A stretch of DNA of 12,579 nucleotides from Deltaproteobacteria bacterium (GTDB lineage Bacteria; Desulfobacterota; Desulfobacteria; Desulfobacterales; B30-G6): the NCBI GenBank assembly GCA_003647375.1, contig QMMS01000114.1:1-12579 (forward strand), written 5' to 3'. Position numbers and translations under genes: made by a program. Every line of letters starts with the position of its first letter. Positions within the stretch are counted from its first letter, which is position 1. A model generated the notes under the pieces. That model saw only the letters and a list, made by a program, of their open reading frames with translations, made no database searches and had not been told where the DNA came from. Shown here piece after piece: positions 1 through 6,939 of the stretch.

Positions 1-787
1 AGGCTTGAAGACCCAGGTCGACGAACAGCAATGCCCCCAGCGTCCATAGAAAAACCCGCAATATGTGTTTTTTAATGATATGATACCAGATATGGTCGTG
101 CAAATAATGTTCGGGCACCACCAGGGCGATGTAAAATACTGTAAAGGAAAGTGCTGCAAATGTAATTCGCTTCCAATTCCATATAGCCGGTCCAAGGATG
201 CCCGTGACCACCAGCGCAAAAAAAGAGGTAATCAACACTATAAACAAGAACCGTGTAAAAGAAAGGGACTTCAGGTTGCCCGTGATGTGGGTTGCCTGAA
301 AATAATTTCCGATATCTTCCTGATCATTCATCTGGGATTCGCACTGTTCACACTGGCTGCTCAAGCAGGATTCGCACGGTGCGATCCCCAGTATCTTGAT
401 CAGCCTGTCGCTAATCCAGGCAAAAACGATTCCCAATAAAAACAAAAGTGCAAAAAGAAAGAGTGCCGTACCGGGAAACTGCACGAGCATCACAAACGCC
501 TCATCGCCGGAGGTGGCAATCATACCGCCCACAATAGCACCGAAACTGATCATGCCGTGTACGTACAAACTCACAATCATAAAAGCGCCCAGGCATCCCG
601 GGGTGGAACCGAGGATGGATGTCAACATATACTGCCGCCATTGCCCGCCTTGCAGCAAGTCCCCCATCCGTTTATTGCTGGCCGTGTTGATAAAATCCAC
701 CAGGACCATCATCACAAATACGAAAAATGTGATCATCAAAGCATGTTTAGTAACAGATAAAATGTCCATATCTATAGATCGTTGCAT
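1..787 (-). CDS. ArsP_2-type putative heavy-metal/manganese exporter, partial
   Basis: Integral membrane protein cut by the left edge; 262 residues are visible from an ATG at 787, with no stop. Hydrophobic segments lie near residues 15-32, 54-75, 77-100, 104-127, 178-200, 207-225 and 243-262. Between them is a soluble loop with four cysteines (C138, C141, C146, C149; spacing Cx2Cx4Cx2C). The stretch PGCLGAF (63-69) followed by SFGA and ATSGDEAF (91-98), and the later VPEHYLHDH (224-232), resemble the PF11449 family of putative 10-TM metal exporters, also annotated as arsenic efflux or manganese transporters. The substrate is not proven. No strong Shine-Dalgarno sequence precedes the ATG; a second in-frame ATG at 769 is possible. 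It begins 38 bases after the phosphoesterase stop, so it is probably co-transcribed with it. Confidence 0.75.
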   Translation of the reverse strand, partial: MQRSIDMDILSVTKHALMITFFVFVMMVLVDFINTASNKRMGDLLQGGQWRQYMLTSILGSTPGCLGAFMIVSLYVHGMISFGAIVGGMIATSGDEAFVMLVQFPGTALFLFALLFLLGIVFAWISDRLIKILGIAPCESCLSSQCEQCESQMNDQEDIGNYFQATHITGNLKSLSFTRFLFIVLITSFFALVVTGILGPAIWNWKRITFAALSFTVFYIALVVPEHYLHDHIWYHIIKKHILRVFLWTLGALLFVDLGLQA

Positions 788-825
788 AATTGGTGCCACT
801 ACCCGTCATCAGTTGCTAACACCAT

Positions 826-2241
826 TTAAAAAGCCACTGGTTCTTCAGGTAGGCGCTGATTTATGGCAGGATTGTTCGGGATGTCCATGTCTATCCTGTC
901 TGAAATTGATTTTTGGCAGCCTTTTGTCAAGGAGCTTTCCACCGGACAAAAACCATACAGATGATTCATCACATCCGATCGACTGATGATGCCCACCAGC
1001 TTTCCTTCATCGATTACCGGCAGTCGACCCACGTCATGTTTGACCATGAGCTGCGCGGCATGTGCCGGACTTCTCCAGGATTCGATGGTAATTATCCGCG
1101 TACTCATAAATGCCTTCACCGGATGATTTAAATCCTTGCGCTTTATTTTTCTAAAGTCTCTTACGGAGATCATTCCCCTGATATGATCTCCCTCTACCAC
1201 CGGTGCACCATGGATTCGTTTTTGTCCTAAAGCGATCCTGGATTCATGCATATGGATGTCGGGTTCCAGTGTAAAAACAGGACTGGCCATCAAGTCCCGA
1301 ATGGTACCATGGGAATGGTGCTGCTCACCCAGAAGTAGTCGAATCCACGTTTCGACGTTCCCGGGATCTACTGATTTTAGCATGGCGGAACCGGCGCCCT
1401 TGTGCCCTCCACCCCCAAAACAGCGCATGACATTCCCGATATCGATGCCCTCTGCATCGCCGCGCCCGATAACCAGGCAGCGGTCGTGATTCAGGGTATA
1501 GATACCAAAGGCGGCATCGACATTTAAAATCTGGCGGTACATTTGCAGTACGACCGACAAATTCTCGAGGTAGCCTTGTATCTTACAGAGGCTAATACTT
1601 ACGGTGTAGCCATTGATTTCTGTTCTCGTAGCCTTCCTGAGCATATGGAACAGGGTTTCTTTGTGCTTTTGTCCATAAATAGGGCTCAAGAATGCGTGGA
1701 TAATATTTAGGTCTCCTCCTCGTTCCAGCAGGTATGCGGCTGCATGCGCATCTTCAGCGGTTGTTGAGGGGAAGGTCAGGTTTCCGGTATCTTCATAAAG
1801 ACCGGCTAGGAAAAGGGTTGCCTGCAGAGGGGTTATATCGATTTTTCTTTTTTTCAGAAATCGAAGCATTATCGTGATATTGGCACCGATTTCTGCTTGG
1901 ACGGCCAGGGTGGGAACGATATCGCCCTGTTGAACATGATGATCGTACAAATGGATCTCCAGTTCTGATTTTTCCCTTAACCGTTCCATTCTGTCCAGGC
2001 GCTGCCAGGCGTTGGTGTCTACCACCACCAATCTGTCCACGCTGGAATAATCGACGTGATCGGGCTGACAATATTCAAAAAGATCCTTGTGGAGCGACAA
2101 AAACGCCCGGGTATTGGGGTTCTGCTGTTGCGGGAGGACCGTAACAGCCTGCGGGTAGAGCATACCCGCTGCCACCACAGAGGCGAGTGCGTCAAAATCC
2201 GTGTTCTTGTGGGTAGTGATAATGGTCAGGGATTGACTCAA
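826..2241 (-). CDS. DHH/DHHA1 phosphoesterase with two CBS domains
   Basis: A 471-residue cytoplasmic protein. The N-terminal DHH domain shows the metal-binding motifs H11-x-N-x-D15-x-D17, D75, D100-H-H and D151 (LYEDTGN). The DHHA1 part follows, with the glycine-rich FGGGGH at 275-280. Two CBS domains occupy about 313-372 and 378-438 and would bind an adenine nucleotide as a regulatory ligand. Family knowledge: in many Desulfobacterota this DHH-CBS architecture continues into a poly(A) polymerase / tRNA nucleotidyltransferase domain near 850-900 residues. Here the protein stops about 30 residues after CBS2, and the membrane protein gene follows at once. The substrate may be an oligo- or cyclic nucleotide, or an inorganic phosphate compound. 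The start is TTG, five bases from a strong GGAGGAG (plus 2247-2253); no in-frame ATG was found upstream, and the DHH motif follows within 11 residues. Confidence 0.88.
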   Translation of the reverse strand: MSQSLTIITTHKNTDFDALASVVAAGMLYPQAVTVLPQQQNPNTRAFLSLHKDLFEYCQPDHVDYSSVDRLVVVDTNAWQRLDRMERLREKSELEIHLYDHHVQQGDIVPTLAVQAEIGANITIMLRFLKKRKIDITPLQATLFLAGLYEDTGNLTFPSTTAEDAHAAAYLLERGGDLNIIHAFLSPIYGQKHKETLFHMLRKATRTEINGYTVSISLCKIQGYLENLSVVLQMYRQILNVDAAFGIYTLNHDRCLVIGRGDAEGIDIGNVMRCFGGGGHKGAGSAMLKSVDPGNVETWIRLLLGEQHHSHGTIRDLMASPVFTLEPDIHMHESRIALGQKRIHGAPVVEGDHIRGMISVRDFRKIKRKDLNHPVKAFMSTRIITIESWRSPAHAAQLMVKHDVGRLPVIDEGKLVGIISRSDVMNHLYGFCPVESSLTKGCQKSISDRIDMDIPNNPAINQRLPEEPVAF

Positions 2242-2267
2242 AAGGACTCCTCCACCGGGATTGCAAA

Positions 2268-2283
2268 TGCATAAACAATGCCA
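2268..2283 (-). promoter_or_regulatory. Weak sigma54-like -24/-12 match upstream of the DHH-CBS gene
   Basis: On the minus strand the 16-mer TGGCATTGTTTATGCA has GG and GC separated by the ten bases required for sigma54. It departs from the consensus in the -12 element (ATGC rather than TTGC). Transcription would start near 2257, leaving only about 15 bases before the TTG start codon. The ribosome binding site would just fit. This is a tentative call. Confidence 0.3.
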
Positions 2284-2325
2284 ATGATAAGCATATGCTC
2301 ATAATGAGGCATCTGCATAACTATT

Positions 2326-2486
2326 ACCTGAGCTGAGCGATTTTTATCTCGATCTGCACCAATCTCTTGCGGAGCAAGGGTTCGCAAAAAGCCTCGACAG
2401 ATCCACTGGTATGCCTACGTTTTTTGCGGACCCTCCTCCATCAAGATCTTGGCACATCTCTTCGGGAAAAATCGCTCAGTTCAGGT
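2326..2486. repeat. 161-bp imperfect palindrome (MITE/REP-like element)
   Basis: The ends are 20-base inverted repeats (2326-2345 and 2467-2486) that differ at one position: ACCTGAGCTGAGCGATTTTT against ACCTGAACTGAGCGATTTTT when read inward. A second paired block, GGGTTCGCAAAAA (2378-2390) against GGGTCCGCAAAAAA (complement of 2420-2433), lies at nearly equal distance from each end. The intervening sequence pairs more loosely, and the centre is about 29 bases. No convincing coding sequence or target-site duplication was seen. The shape fits a non-autonomous miniature element or a large REP/BIME-like unit; it could also be a structured RNA. It separates the DHH-CBS gene from the terminator of the gene to the right. 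Confidence 0.75.
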
Positions 2487-2535
2487 ATTAATGAATGGGA
2501 TCAGGGTGCATGTGGGGTCTTTGCAAGCAACGAAT

Positions 2536-2569
2536 CGTTACCGTTTCGATTTATAACGTTACGGTAACG
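2536..2569. promoter_or_regulatory. Operator-like dyad (CGTTACCG ... CGGTAACG)
   Basis: Perfect 8-base arms at 2536-2543 and 2562-2569 enclose 18 bases. The right arm overlaps an 11-base palindrome GTTAC-G-GTAAC at 2558-2568, so the half-site GTTAC occurs three times. It has no T-tract, so it is not an obvious terminator. It lies between the terminator of one minus-strand unit and the palindromic element upstream of the next. A binding site for a dimeric regulator is possible, but no cognate regulator is identified. Confidence 0.4.
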
Positions 2570-2616
2570 CTACAGAGCTTGCCAAATGTCGGGGGAAATG
2601 TAGAAAAATGAGGTTT

Positions 2617-2664
2617 AGAAAAGCAAATCGACCCGGAGGGCCTATCCCAAGGGGCCGATTTGCT
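2617..2664 (-). terminator. Intrinsic terminator of the regulator/oxidoreductase/DUF1638 unit
   Basis: On the minus strand AGCAAATCGGCCC pairs with the later GGGTCGATTTGCT (one G-T wobble), a 13-bp stem at 2652-2664 and 2622-2634. A smaller GGG/CCC hairpin lies in the loop. The stem runs directly into TTTTC. The wobble, and the T-run after the stem, favour the minus strand. It lies about 70 bases after the stop of the DUF1638-like gene. Confidence 0.8.
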
Positions 2665-2734
2665 GCTCAGATGGGCAATTAAGCATCAAATGGAGGTAAT
2701 GCCAAGTTAATTCCCATGTGTAGGATTAATGCAA

Positions 2735-3388
2735 TTACGGTGCCATTTTTTTTACACCTTCGGTGATAAGCATTTTGAATCGATCCAGCGACACCGGGTA
2801 GGCCTGCATGGGGATACCCATCCAGTCACAATATTCCAGGAATTCTTCCGGGTCGTCGGCCATGTACTGATCAAGATAACCGATACCGTCCAGCACAATG
2901 GCGCCGCCGCTATGTCTGGGGAAATTCTCGTTGGCAATGCCTTTGTCCCAGCCTTTGAATACCTGCTTGCGGAACTTAACCCAACCGGGCGTCATCCACC
3001 AAACTGGTTCTCCGCCTGCAACTTCCTGGGCTATTCGTTCACGCTCCTGTTCCGTGGCGATCATGTCCATGCACTGTGTGGCCTGAATCCGACCTACCCT
3101 GGGTCCCTGCTCCTCGATGATGTTCTGCATGAGGCGGGTAGGTTCGTCTACATTGACGTAACAGAATTTTCCGCCGTAGATCACCAGAACCTTTTCTGCT
3201 GTCTGCTTGCCTTTTTCGATCATCCTGATAAGCTGGCGCTCCAGTTCCGGAATGTCCTGGTGCAGTCCCGGTGTCGTGTAGAGTATATGGTTTGTATCCA
3301 GGAACCCCTCTTTCTGCAAGTGGTTCAATTCCAGGCTCATGGTTCCACAAGCTACGATAGCGACATCTGTGAATGATGTTTTATCCAT
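2735..3388 (-). CDS. DUF1638-like protein
   Basis: A 217-residue protein with no signal peptide or membrane segment. It resembles DUF1638 (PF07796) by an early ACG motif (C14), a GLHQDIPEL segment near 41-49, YGGKFC (C76) after a hydrophobic strand, a QCMDMI motif (C106) and a TPGW motif near 133-136. The three cysteines fall where I recall conserved cysteines in that family, suggesting metal or cofactor binding, but no reaction is established. In methanogens, members of this family occur near corrinoid methyltransferase genes; no corrinoid gene is visible here. A good ribosome binding site (CGGAGG) precedes the ATG. The gene starts 26 bases after the oxidoreductase stop and ends before a strong terminator, so it is the last gene of that transcript. 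The family call rests on motif memory. Confidence 0.72.
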   Translation of the reverse strand: MDKTSFTDVAIVACGTMSLELNHLQKEGFLDTNHILYTTPGLHQDIPELERQLIRMIEKGKQTAEKVLVIYGGKFCYVNVDEPTRLMQNIIEEQGPRVGRIQATQCMDMIATEQERERIAQEVAGGEPVWWMTPGWVKFRKQVFKGWDKGIANENFPRHSGGAIVLDGIGYLDQYMADDPEEFLEYCDWMGIPMQAYPVSLDRFKMLITEGVKKMAP

Positions 3389-3414
3389 ATTATACCTCCG
3401 TAGTAACCATCAAT

Positions 3415-5331
3415 TTAGTATTTGACAGCCAGATCATACCCCGCATGGATGGCTGAATAGATGTCCAGAACCTGGGCGGCATCGCCGATAATTTCCGTTG
3501 TGTTTACATGCTTATTAAGCTCTTCGCCGGGTATCGGCTTCGACAACATGCCCGAACACAGGACGACGGTCTGAAAGGCCTCAAGCTCTATCGGCTCACC
3601 CTCTTTTTCGACAACGGCTTTATCAGCACTCAATGTTTTAACGGCCGTATGCGGCATCAAGGTGACATTTTCCATCTGATCGATGCGCATGAGGGTCAGC
3701 TTTTTGGTAATCATCTCCATCATACTGCCGATGGGGTCCGTTCTTTTCGTAGCTGTAACATCAAATCCTTCTTTGCCGAGCTTCTCGGCGATTTCGAGGC
3801 CGGTCCGACCTGCGCCAATGACCAGAACCCTGGGGCCCTGGACCTGTTTTTCTTCTTTGAAATATTCGAGAGAGGTCATGACATTTTGAGTTTCGAGCCC
3901 CTCTATGTCCGGTATGTTTTGTATGGAGCCGGTGGCCCAGACAAGAAGATCCGGTTTGATTTTATGCACAAGTTCCGCATCGACCGTTGTATTGAAAAGG
4001 GTTTTGCCCACATTGGCACGCACACGAACATCCAGATTTTTCAACCCTTTCTGCATCTCTTTTTTTCCAGGTGCCTGCCAGGCCAGGTTGAACTGTCCGC
4101 CCAAACGGTTTTCTTTTTCGGCCAGGGTTACCTGGTGCCCCCGCTTTGACAGGTACAGGGCAGCGCTCATTCCGGCGGGTCCGCCGCCGGCCACCAGAAT
4201 GTTCAGAGAATGGGTGGTTTTTTCCAGCGCCGGTTTCGCAATTTCCGGATTAAGGTTGCACCCGATGGGTTCTCCGCTTTTCACCCGGTGCAGACATCCC
4301 TGAAGGCAGTAGCCGCAATACGTTACCTCAGTATATTTTTCCTCTTGCCACTTTTGAATGAGATCGGGGTCTGAAATCAACGGCCTGCCAAGGGCGATGA
4401 GATCGGCAAGTTCACCCTGGAGCGTTTGGACGATCCTCTCTACACGGCCCATGCGACCGGCCATGATAATCGGTAGATCGGTATGTTCCCTTACCCATGC
4501 CATGGCATCCCATTGTGGTTTTTCGGGCAGGCCGGCGTGGTGGAAATACCAGGGTGGGCTGAAGCATGCGGATCCCATGCCCACATGAATGGCATTGACG
4601 CCTGAGTTCTTGGCCAGTCTCAGGAGCGGTAACAGATCTTCCTGGCTTATGCCGAACTCGGGAGACATTTCAGATCCGGATATCCGCAGGATCAACGGCA
4701 AATCAGGAGCCCCTTTTCTTACCGCAGACAAGACTTTTTCTGCAAAGAGCGGGCGATTTTTACCATAAATATCGTTTCGTTGATTGATCTTACCGTTTAA
4801 AAACTGGGACATTAAATAGCCATGACCGCCTTGAATTTCAATCAAATCGATACCTGCTACGACGGCTTTTTGTGCTGCATCCCGGTAACCTTCAATGATC
4901 CCTTCAATTTCATCCTCACGCAGTGGTTCTGCAGTCTGACCGGAGCTCGGGCAGGTGATGGCTGACGGGGCCCTGGGTTTTGTGCCGGTTGCTTTGGGAT
5001 TGGCCGCTGCACCGGCGTGATTCAGGTGCAGACACACCCGACGGTTTTCAGCATGGACGACATCGACAATTTTTTTGATTTCACTGGCACTTTCGGGCAA
5101 GTGGATGCAAAGCTGTTTGGGGTGCTCCTTTCCGTCCGCCGTCACCGCCACCGGCTCCAGGATCAATAAACCGGGGCCATTCGTGGCAATCTGTCGATAC
5201 AATTCCAAATGTTGGTCCGTCACAATGCCTTGTGGTGTACCAAAAGCCGTTTTCACAGGTGGAAATACAAAACGGTTGGCAAGCGTAAGATCACCAAGTT
5301 TGAATGGCGAAAACAGTTGTTCCATTTCCAT
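3415..5331 (-). CDS. FMN/[4Fe-4S]/FAD oxidoreductase, 2,4-dienoyl-CoA reductase type
   Basis: A 638-residue cytoplasmic oxidoreductase. An old-yellow-enzyme TIM barrel for FMN covers about 1-330, with HGYLMSQFL (170-178) and the NQR motif (183-185) of the FadH / trimethylamine dehydrogenase group. Cysteines C339, C342, C346 and C358 have the 3-4-12 spacing of the FadH [4Fe-4S] cluster. A dinucleotide fold with GGGPAG starts at 382 (FAD) and a second with GAGRTG at 506 (NAD(P)H). Such enzymes pass electrons from NAD(P)H through FAD, Fe-S and FMN to a C=C bond; amine dehydrogenases share the layout. The substrate is unknown. The frame is open to an ATG at 5457, but the ATG at 5331 has AAGGAGG at ideal spacing and begins exactly at the barrel (MEMEQLFSPF). 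A sigma54 promoter lies 57 bases upstream. Confidence 0.9.
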   Translation of the reverse strand: MEMEQLFSPFKLGDLTLANRFVFPPVKTAFGTPQGIVTDQHLELYRQIATNGPGLLILEPVAVTADGKEHPKQLCIHLPESASEIKKIVDVVHAENRRVCLHLNHAGAAANPKATGTKPRAPSAITCPSSGQTAEPLREDEIEGIIEGYRDAAQKAVVAGIDLIEIQGGHGYLMSQFLNGKINQRNDIYGKNRPLFAEKVLSAVRKGAPDLPLILRISGSEMSPEFGISQEDLLPLLRLAKNSGVNAIHVGMGSACFSPPWYFHHAGLPEKPQWDAMAWVREHTDLPIIMAGRMGRVERIVQTLQGELADLIALGRPLISDPDLIQKWQEEKYTEVTYCGYCLQGCLHRVKSGEPIGCNLNPEIAKPALEKTTHSLNILVAGGGPAGMSAALYLSKRGHQVTLAEKENRLGGQFNLAWQAPGKKEMQKGLKNLDVRVRANVGKTLFNTTVDAELVHKIKPDLLVWATGSIQNIPDIEGLETQNVMTSLEYFKEEKQVQGPRVLVIGAGRTGLEIAEKLGKEGFDVTATKRTDPIGSMMEMITKKLTLMRIDQMENVTLMPHTAVKTLSADKAVVEKEGEPIELEAFQTVVLCSGMLSKPIPGEELNKHVNTTEIIGDAAQVLDIYSAIHAGYDLAVKY

Positions 5332-5387
5332 AAGGTCCTCCTTGATCAATGACGATAGGGCTCGTGTTAGTTGTTGGCGTACAAGAG

Positions 5388-5403
5388 AGCAAGATCGATG
5401 CCA
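5388..5403 (-). promoter_or_regulatory. Sigma54 (-24/-12) promoter of the oxidoreductase gene
   Basis: On the minus strand the 16-mer TGGCATCGATCTTGCT matches TGGCAYrNNNNTTGCW except at the weak purine position. GG (5402-5401) and GC (5390-5389) are exactly ten bases apart. Transcription would start near 5377, leaving a leader of about 46 bases with a strong ribosome binding site. The gene immediately upstream encodes a sigma54 activator, which strengthens the call. Confidence 0.8.
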
Positions 5404-5406
5404 AGG

Positions 5407-5428
5407 CTGTTCCATAGGCATTGAACAG
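5407..5428. promoter_or_regulatory. Inverted repeat CTGTTC-N10-GAACAG next to the -24 element
   Basis: Perfect 6-base arms at 5407-5412 and 5423-5428. The dyad starts only four bases upstream of the -24 element of the oxidoreductase promoter. Read on the minus strand it begins CTGTTCAAT, a 9-mer also present at 6878-6886 near the divergent promoter. It may be a binding site of the linked regulator, although most enhancer sites lie 80-200 bases upstream. Confidence 0.45.
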
Positions 5429-5503
5429 AGAACGATGACACGCTTGAGGTAAATCAACCGGGTAGGAGTAAAATAAATTGCAACAGATGGAGGTAATGCT
5501 ATA

Positions 5504-6868
5504 TCAAATTCTGATATTGAACTTTTTCACTTGGTTCCAGACACTTGTCCTGGAGATGCCCAATATTCTGGCTGCCTCGGACTGGTTACCACCGGATTTA
5601 CGAAGGGCATCCATGAGACGCTGTTTTTTTATCTTCTCCAAACTTTCAGAAGAGATGAGTTCAGTCTCGCCGGCAGACCGTACCTTGATGAGATCGGTGG
5701 GAAGGTGTTGGGGCAGAATGGCTTCACCATTGCAGGATACAAAGGCATATTCAAATGCGCTCTTAAGCTCTCGCACATTGCCCGGCCAGGAATACTGAAT
5801 AAGGAAGGCAAGCGCTTCCGGGGATAATTCCTTGATGTCTTTCCCGCTTTTTATCTTCAGGCGTCGGAAAAAGCTTGCCGCCAGGATCGGGATATCGCCG
5901 ATTCTCTCCCTTAGGGGTGGTACGTAAATAGGAATTACATTGATCCGGTAGTAGAAATCTTCCCGAAACACGCCCTGCTTCACTAGTTGCTTCAAATCCT
6001 GATTGGTGGCCGAGATAATGCGGACATCGGTGTGAATCGGCCGGTTGTCACCAACGCGCTCGACCACTTTTTCTTCGAGAACCCGGAGCAGCTTTACCTG
6101 GGTGGAAAGGGGCAGGTCACCGATCTCGTCTAAAAAAATATCACCGCCTCTGGCTGCCTCGAACCGTCCTTCCCTTGTTTTATGAGCACCTGTGAACGCC
6201 CCTTTTACATGGCCGAATAATTCGCTTTCGAGAAGGGATTCATTCAATGCAGCGCAATTCACCTTGATAAACGGCTTGTCTTTTCGAACACCGATCTCAT
6301 GGATGGCTTTTGCCACCAGTTCTTTTCCTGTGCCGCTTTCTCCGTAAATAATGGTCGGCGCCTCGGACATGGATGCATTCGATACAAGATCAAATACCTG
6401 CTGCATGGATGCAGAGGCTCCGATCATGCCGCGGAAGCGATCCTCTTCCTTGAGAACGCGCTTGTAGCGCTCGATCTGCATTTCCTTGTCGATCAGGTCG
6501 GTAATATCGGTAATGGTCTCTACGGCGCCGGTGACATTCCCTGTGCCATCCTCCAGCACAGAGGCATTTTTAACGACATTCACAGGGCTACCATCCTTGC
6601 GTATCATGGTACATTTTTGCTTTCTTAATTTGCCCTGTTCAAACATGACACACCAGTGACAGTTGCCGCCCTCACGTACCAGTTCGCATGTGTTGCAATT
6701 TAATATGGAACAGAGCTGCCCGATCGATTCTTCCTTTCTGTAGCCCGTTATGGTTTCAAATGCCTTGTTAATGGAAATGATTCTCCCTTCCGTATTGACG
6801 ATCATCACACCGTCTTGGATGGTATCCACCACCGTTTTCCAATAATTGTTCAATTCTTTTTCAAACAC
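5504..6868 (-). CDS. Sigma54-dependent transcriptional activator, PAS-AAA+-Fis
   Basis: A 454-residue enhancer-binding protein. An N-terminal PAS domain (about 8-125) contains six cysteines (C53, C58, C61, C70, C73, C86), five of them spaced Cx4Cx2Cx8Cx2C, which suggests a redox, metal or Fe-S sensor (inference). The AAA+ domain has Walker A GESGTGKE (176-183), the sigma54-contact loop GAFTGA (223-228), Walker B DIFLDE (243-248) and WPGNVREL (361-368). A Fis-type helix-turn-helix ends the protein (about 428-450). There is no receiver domain, so a phosphorelay is unlikely. The start is GTG, preceded by AGGAGA. Sigma54 promoters are present both downstream in the same direction and upstream divergently, so it probably controls both units. 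A CTGTTCAAT element overlaps its own ribosome binding site, which would allow autoregulation. Confidence 0.93.
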   Translation of the reverse strand: MFEKELNNYWKTVVDTIQDGVMIVNTEGRIISINKAFETITGYRKEESIGQLCSILNCNTCELVREGGNCHWCVMFEQGKLRKQKCTMIRKDGSPVNVVKNASVLEDGTGNVTGAVETITDITDLIDKEMQIERYKRVLKEEDRFRGMIGASASMQQVFDLVSNASMSEAPTIIYGESGTGKELVAKAIHEIGVRKDKPFIKVNCAALNESLLESELFGHVKGAFTGAHKTREGRFEAARGGDIFLDEIGDLPLSTQVKLLRVLEEKVVERVGDNRPIHTDVRIISATNQDLKQLVKQGVFREDFYYRINVIPIYVPPLRERIGDIPILAASFFRRLKIKSGKDIKELSPEALAFLIQYSWPGNVRELKSAFEYAFVSCNGEAILPQHLPTDLIKVRSAGETELISSESLEKIKKQRLMDALRKSGGNQSEAARILGISRTSVWNQVKKFNIRI

Positions 6869-6877
6869 AGCTGTCTC

Positions 6878-6895
6878 CTGTTCAATAATTGGACA
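6878..6895. promoter_or_regulatory. CTGTTCAAT...GGACA element, candidate enhancer site
   Basis: CTGTTCAAT at 6878-6886 is followed by GGACA at 6891-6895, an imperfect dyad (TGTTC against GGACA). The 9-mer CTGTTCAAT is identical to the start of the dyad at the oxidoreductase promoter. It lies about 135 bases upstream of the plus-strand -24 element, a usual enhancer distance, and overlaps the regulator's ribosome binding site. The spacing between half-sites differs between the two copies (7 against 10 bases), which weakens the case. Confidence 0.35.
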
Positions 6896-6939
6896 TATAA
6901 TCTGTTTAGAAACTTAACACATCCTCTGCGTGTTGGCAA

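Noticed and set aside
396..986. A 196-codon open frame on the plus strand
   Set aside because: It spans the antisense of the exporter and of the end of the DHH-CBS gene, both supported by family motifs on the minus strand.
2367..2567. A 66-codon frame inside and beyond the palindromic element
   Set aside because: Half of it is inverted-repeat sequence, there is no good ribosome binding site, and the product is not protein-like.
3508..4149. A 213-codon open frame on the plus strand
   Set aside because: It is antisense to the FAD and NAD(P) domains of the oxidoreductase. Its protein has no recognisable fold or motif.
5332..5457. A 42-residue N-terminal extension of the oxidoreductase from the ATG at 5457
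   Set aside because: It would include the sigma54 promoter and ignore the ideal ribosome binding site at the ATG of 5331, where the conserved barrel begins.
2690..5499. The 13-mer ATGGAGGTAATGC repeated at 2690-2702 and 5487-5499
   Set aside because: Both copies lie just beyond the 3' end of minus-strand genes and look like a plus-strand ribosome binding site with ATG. No real gene follows either, so this is probably chance.
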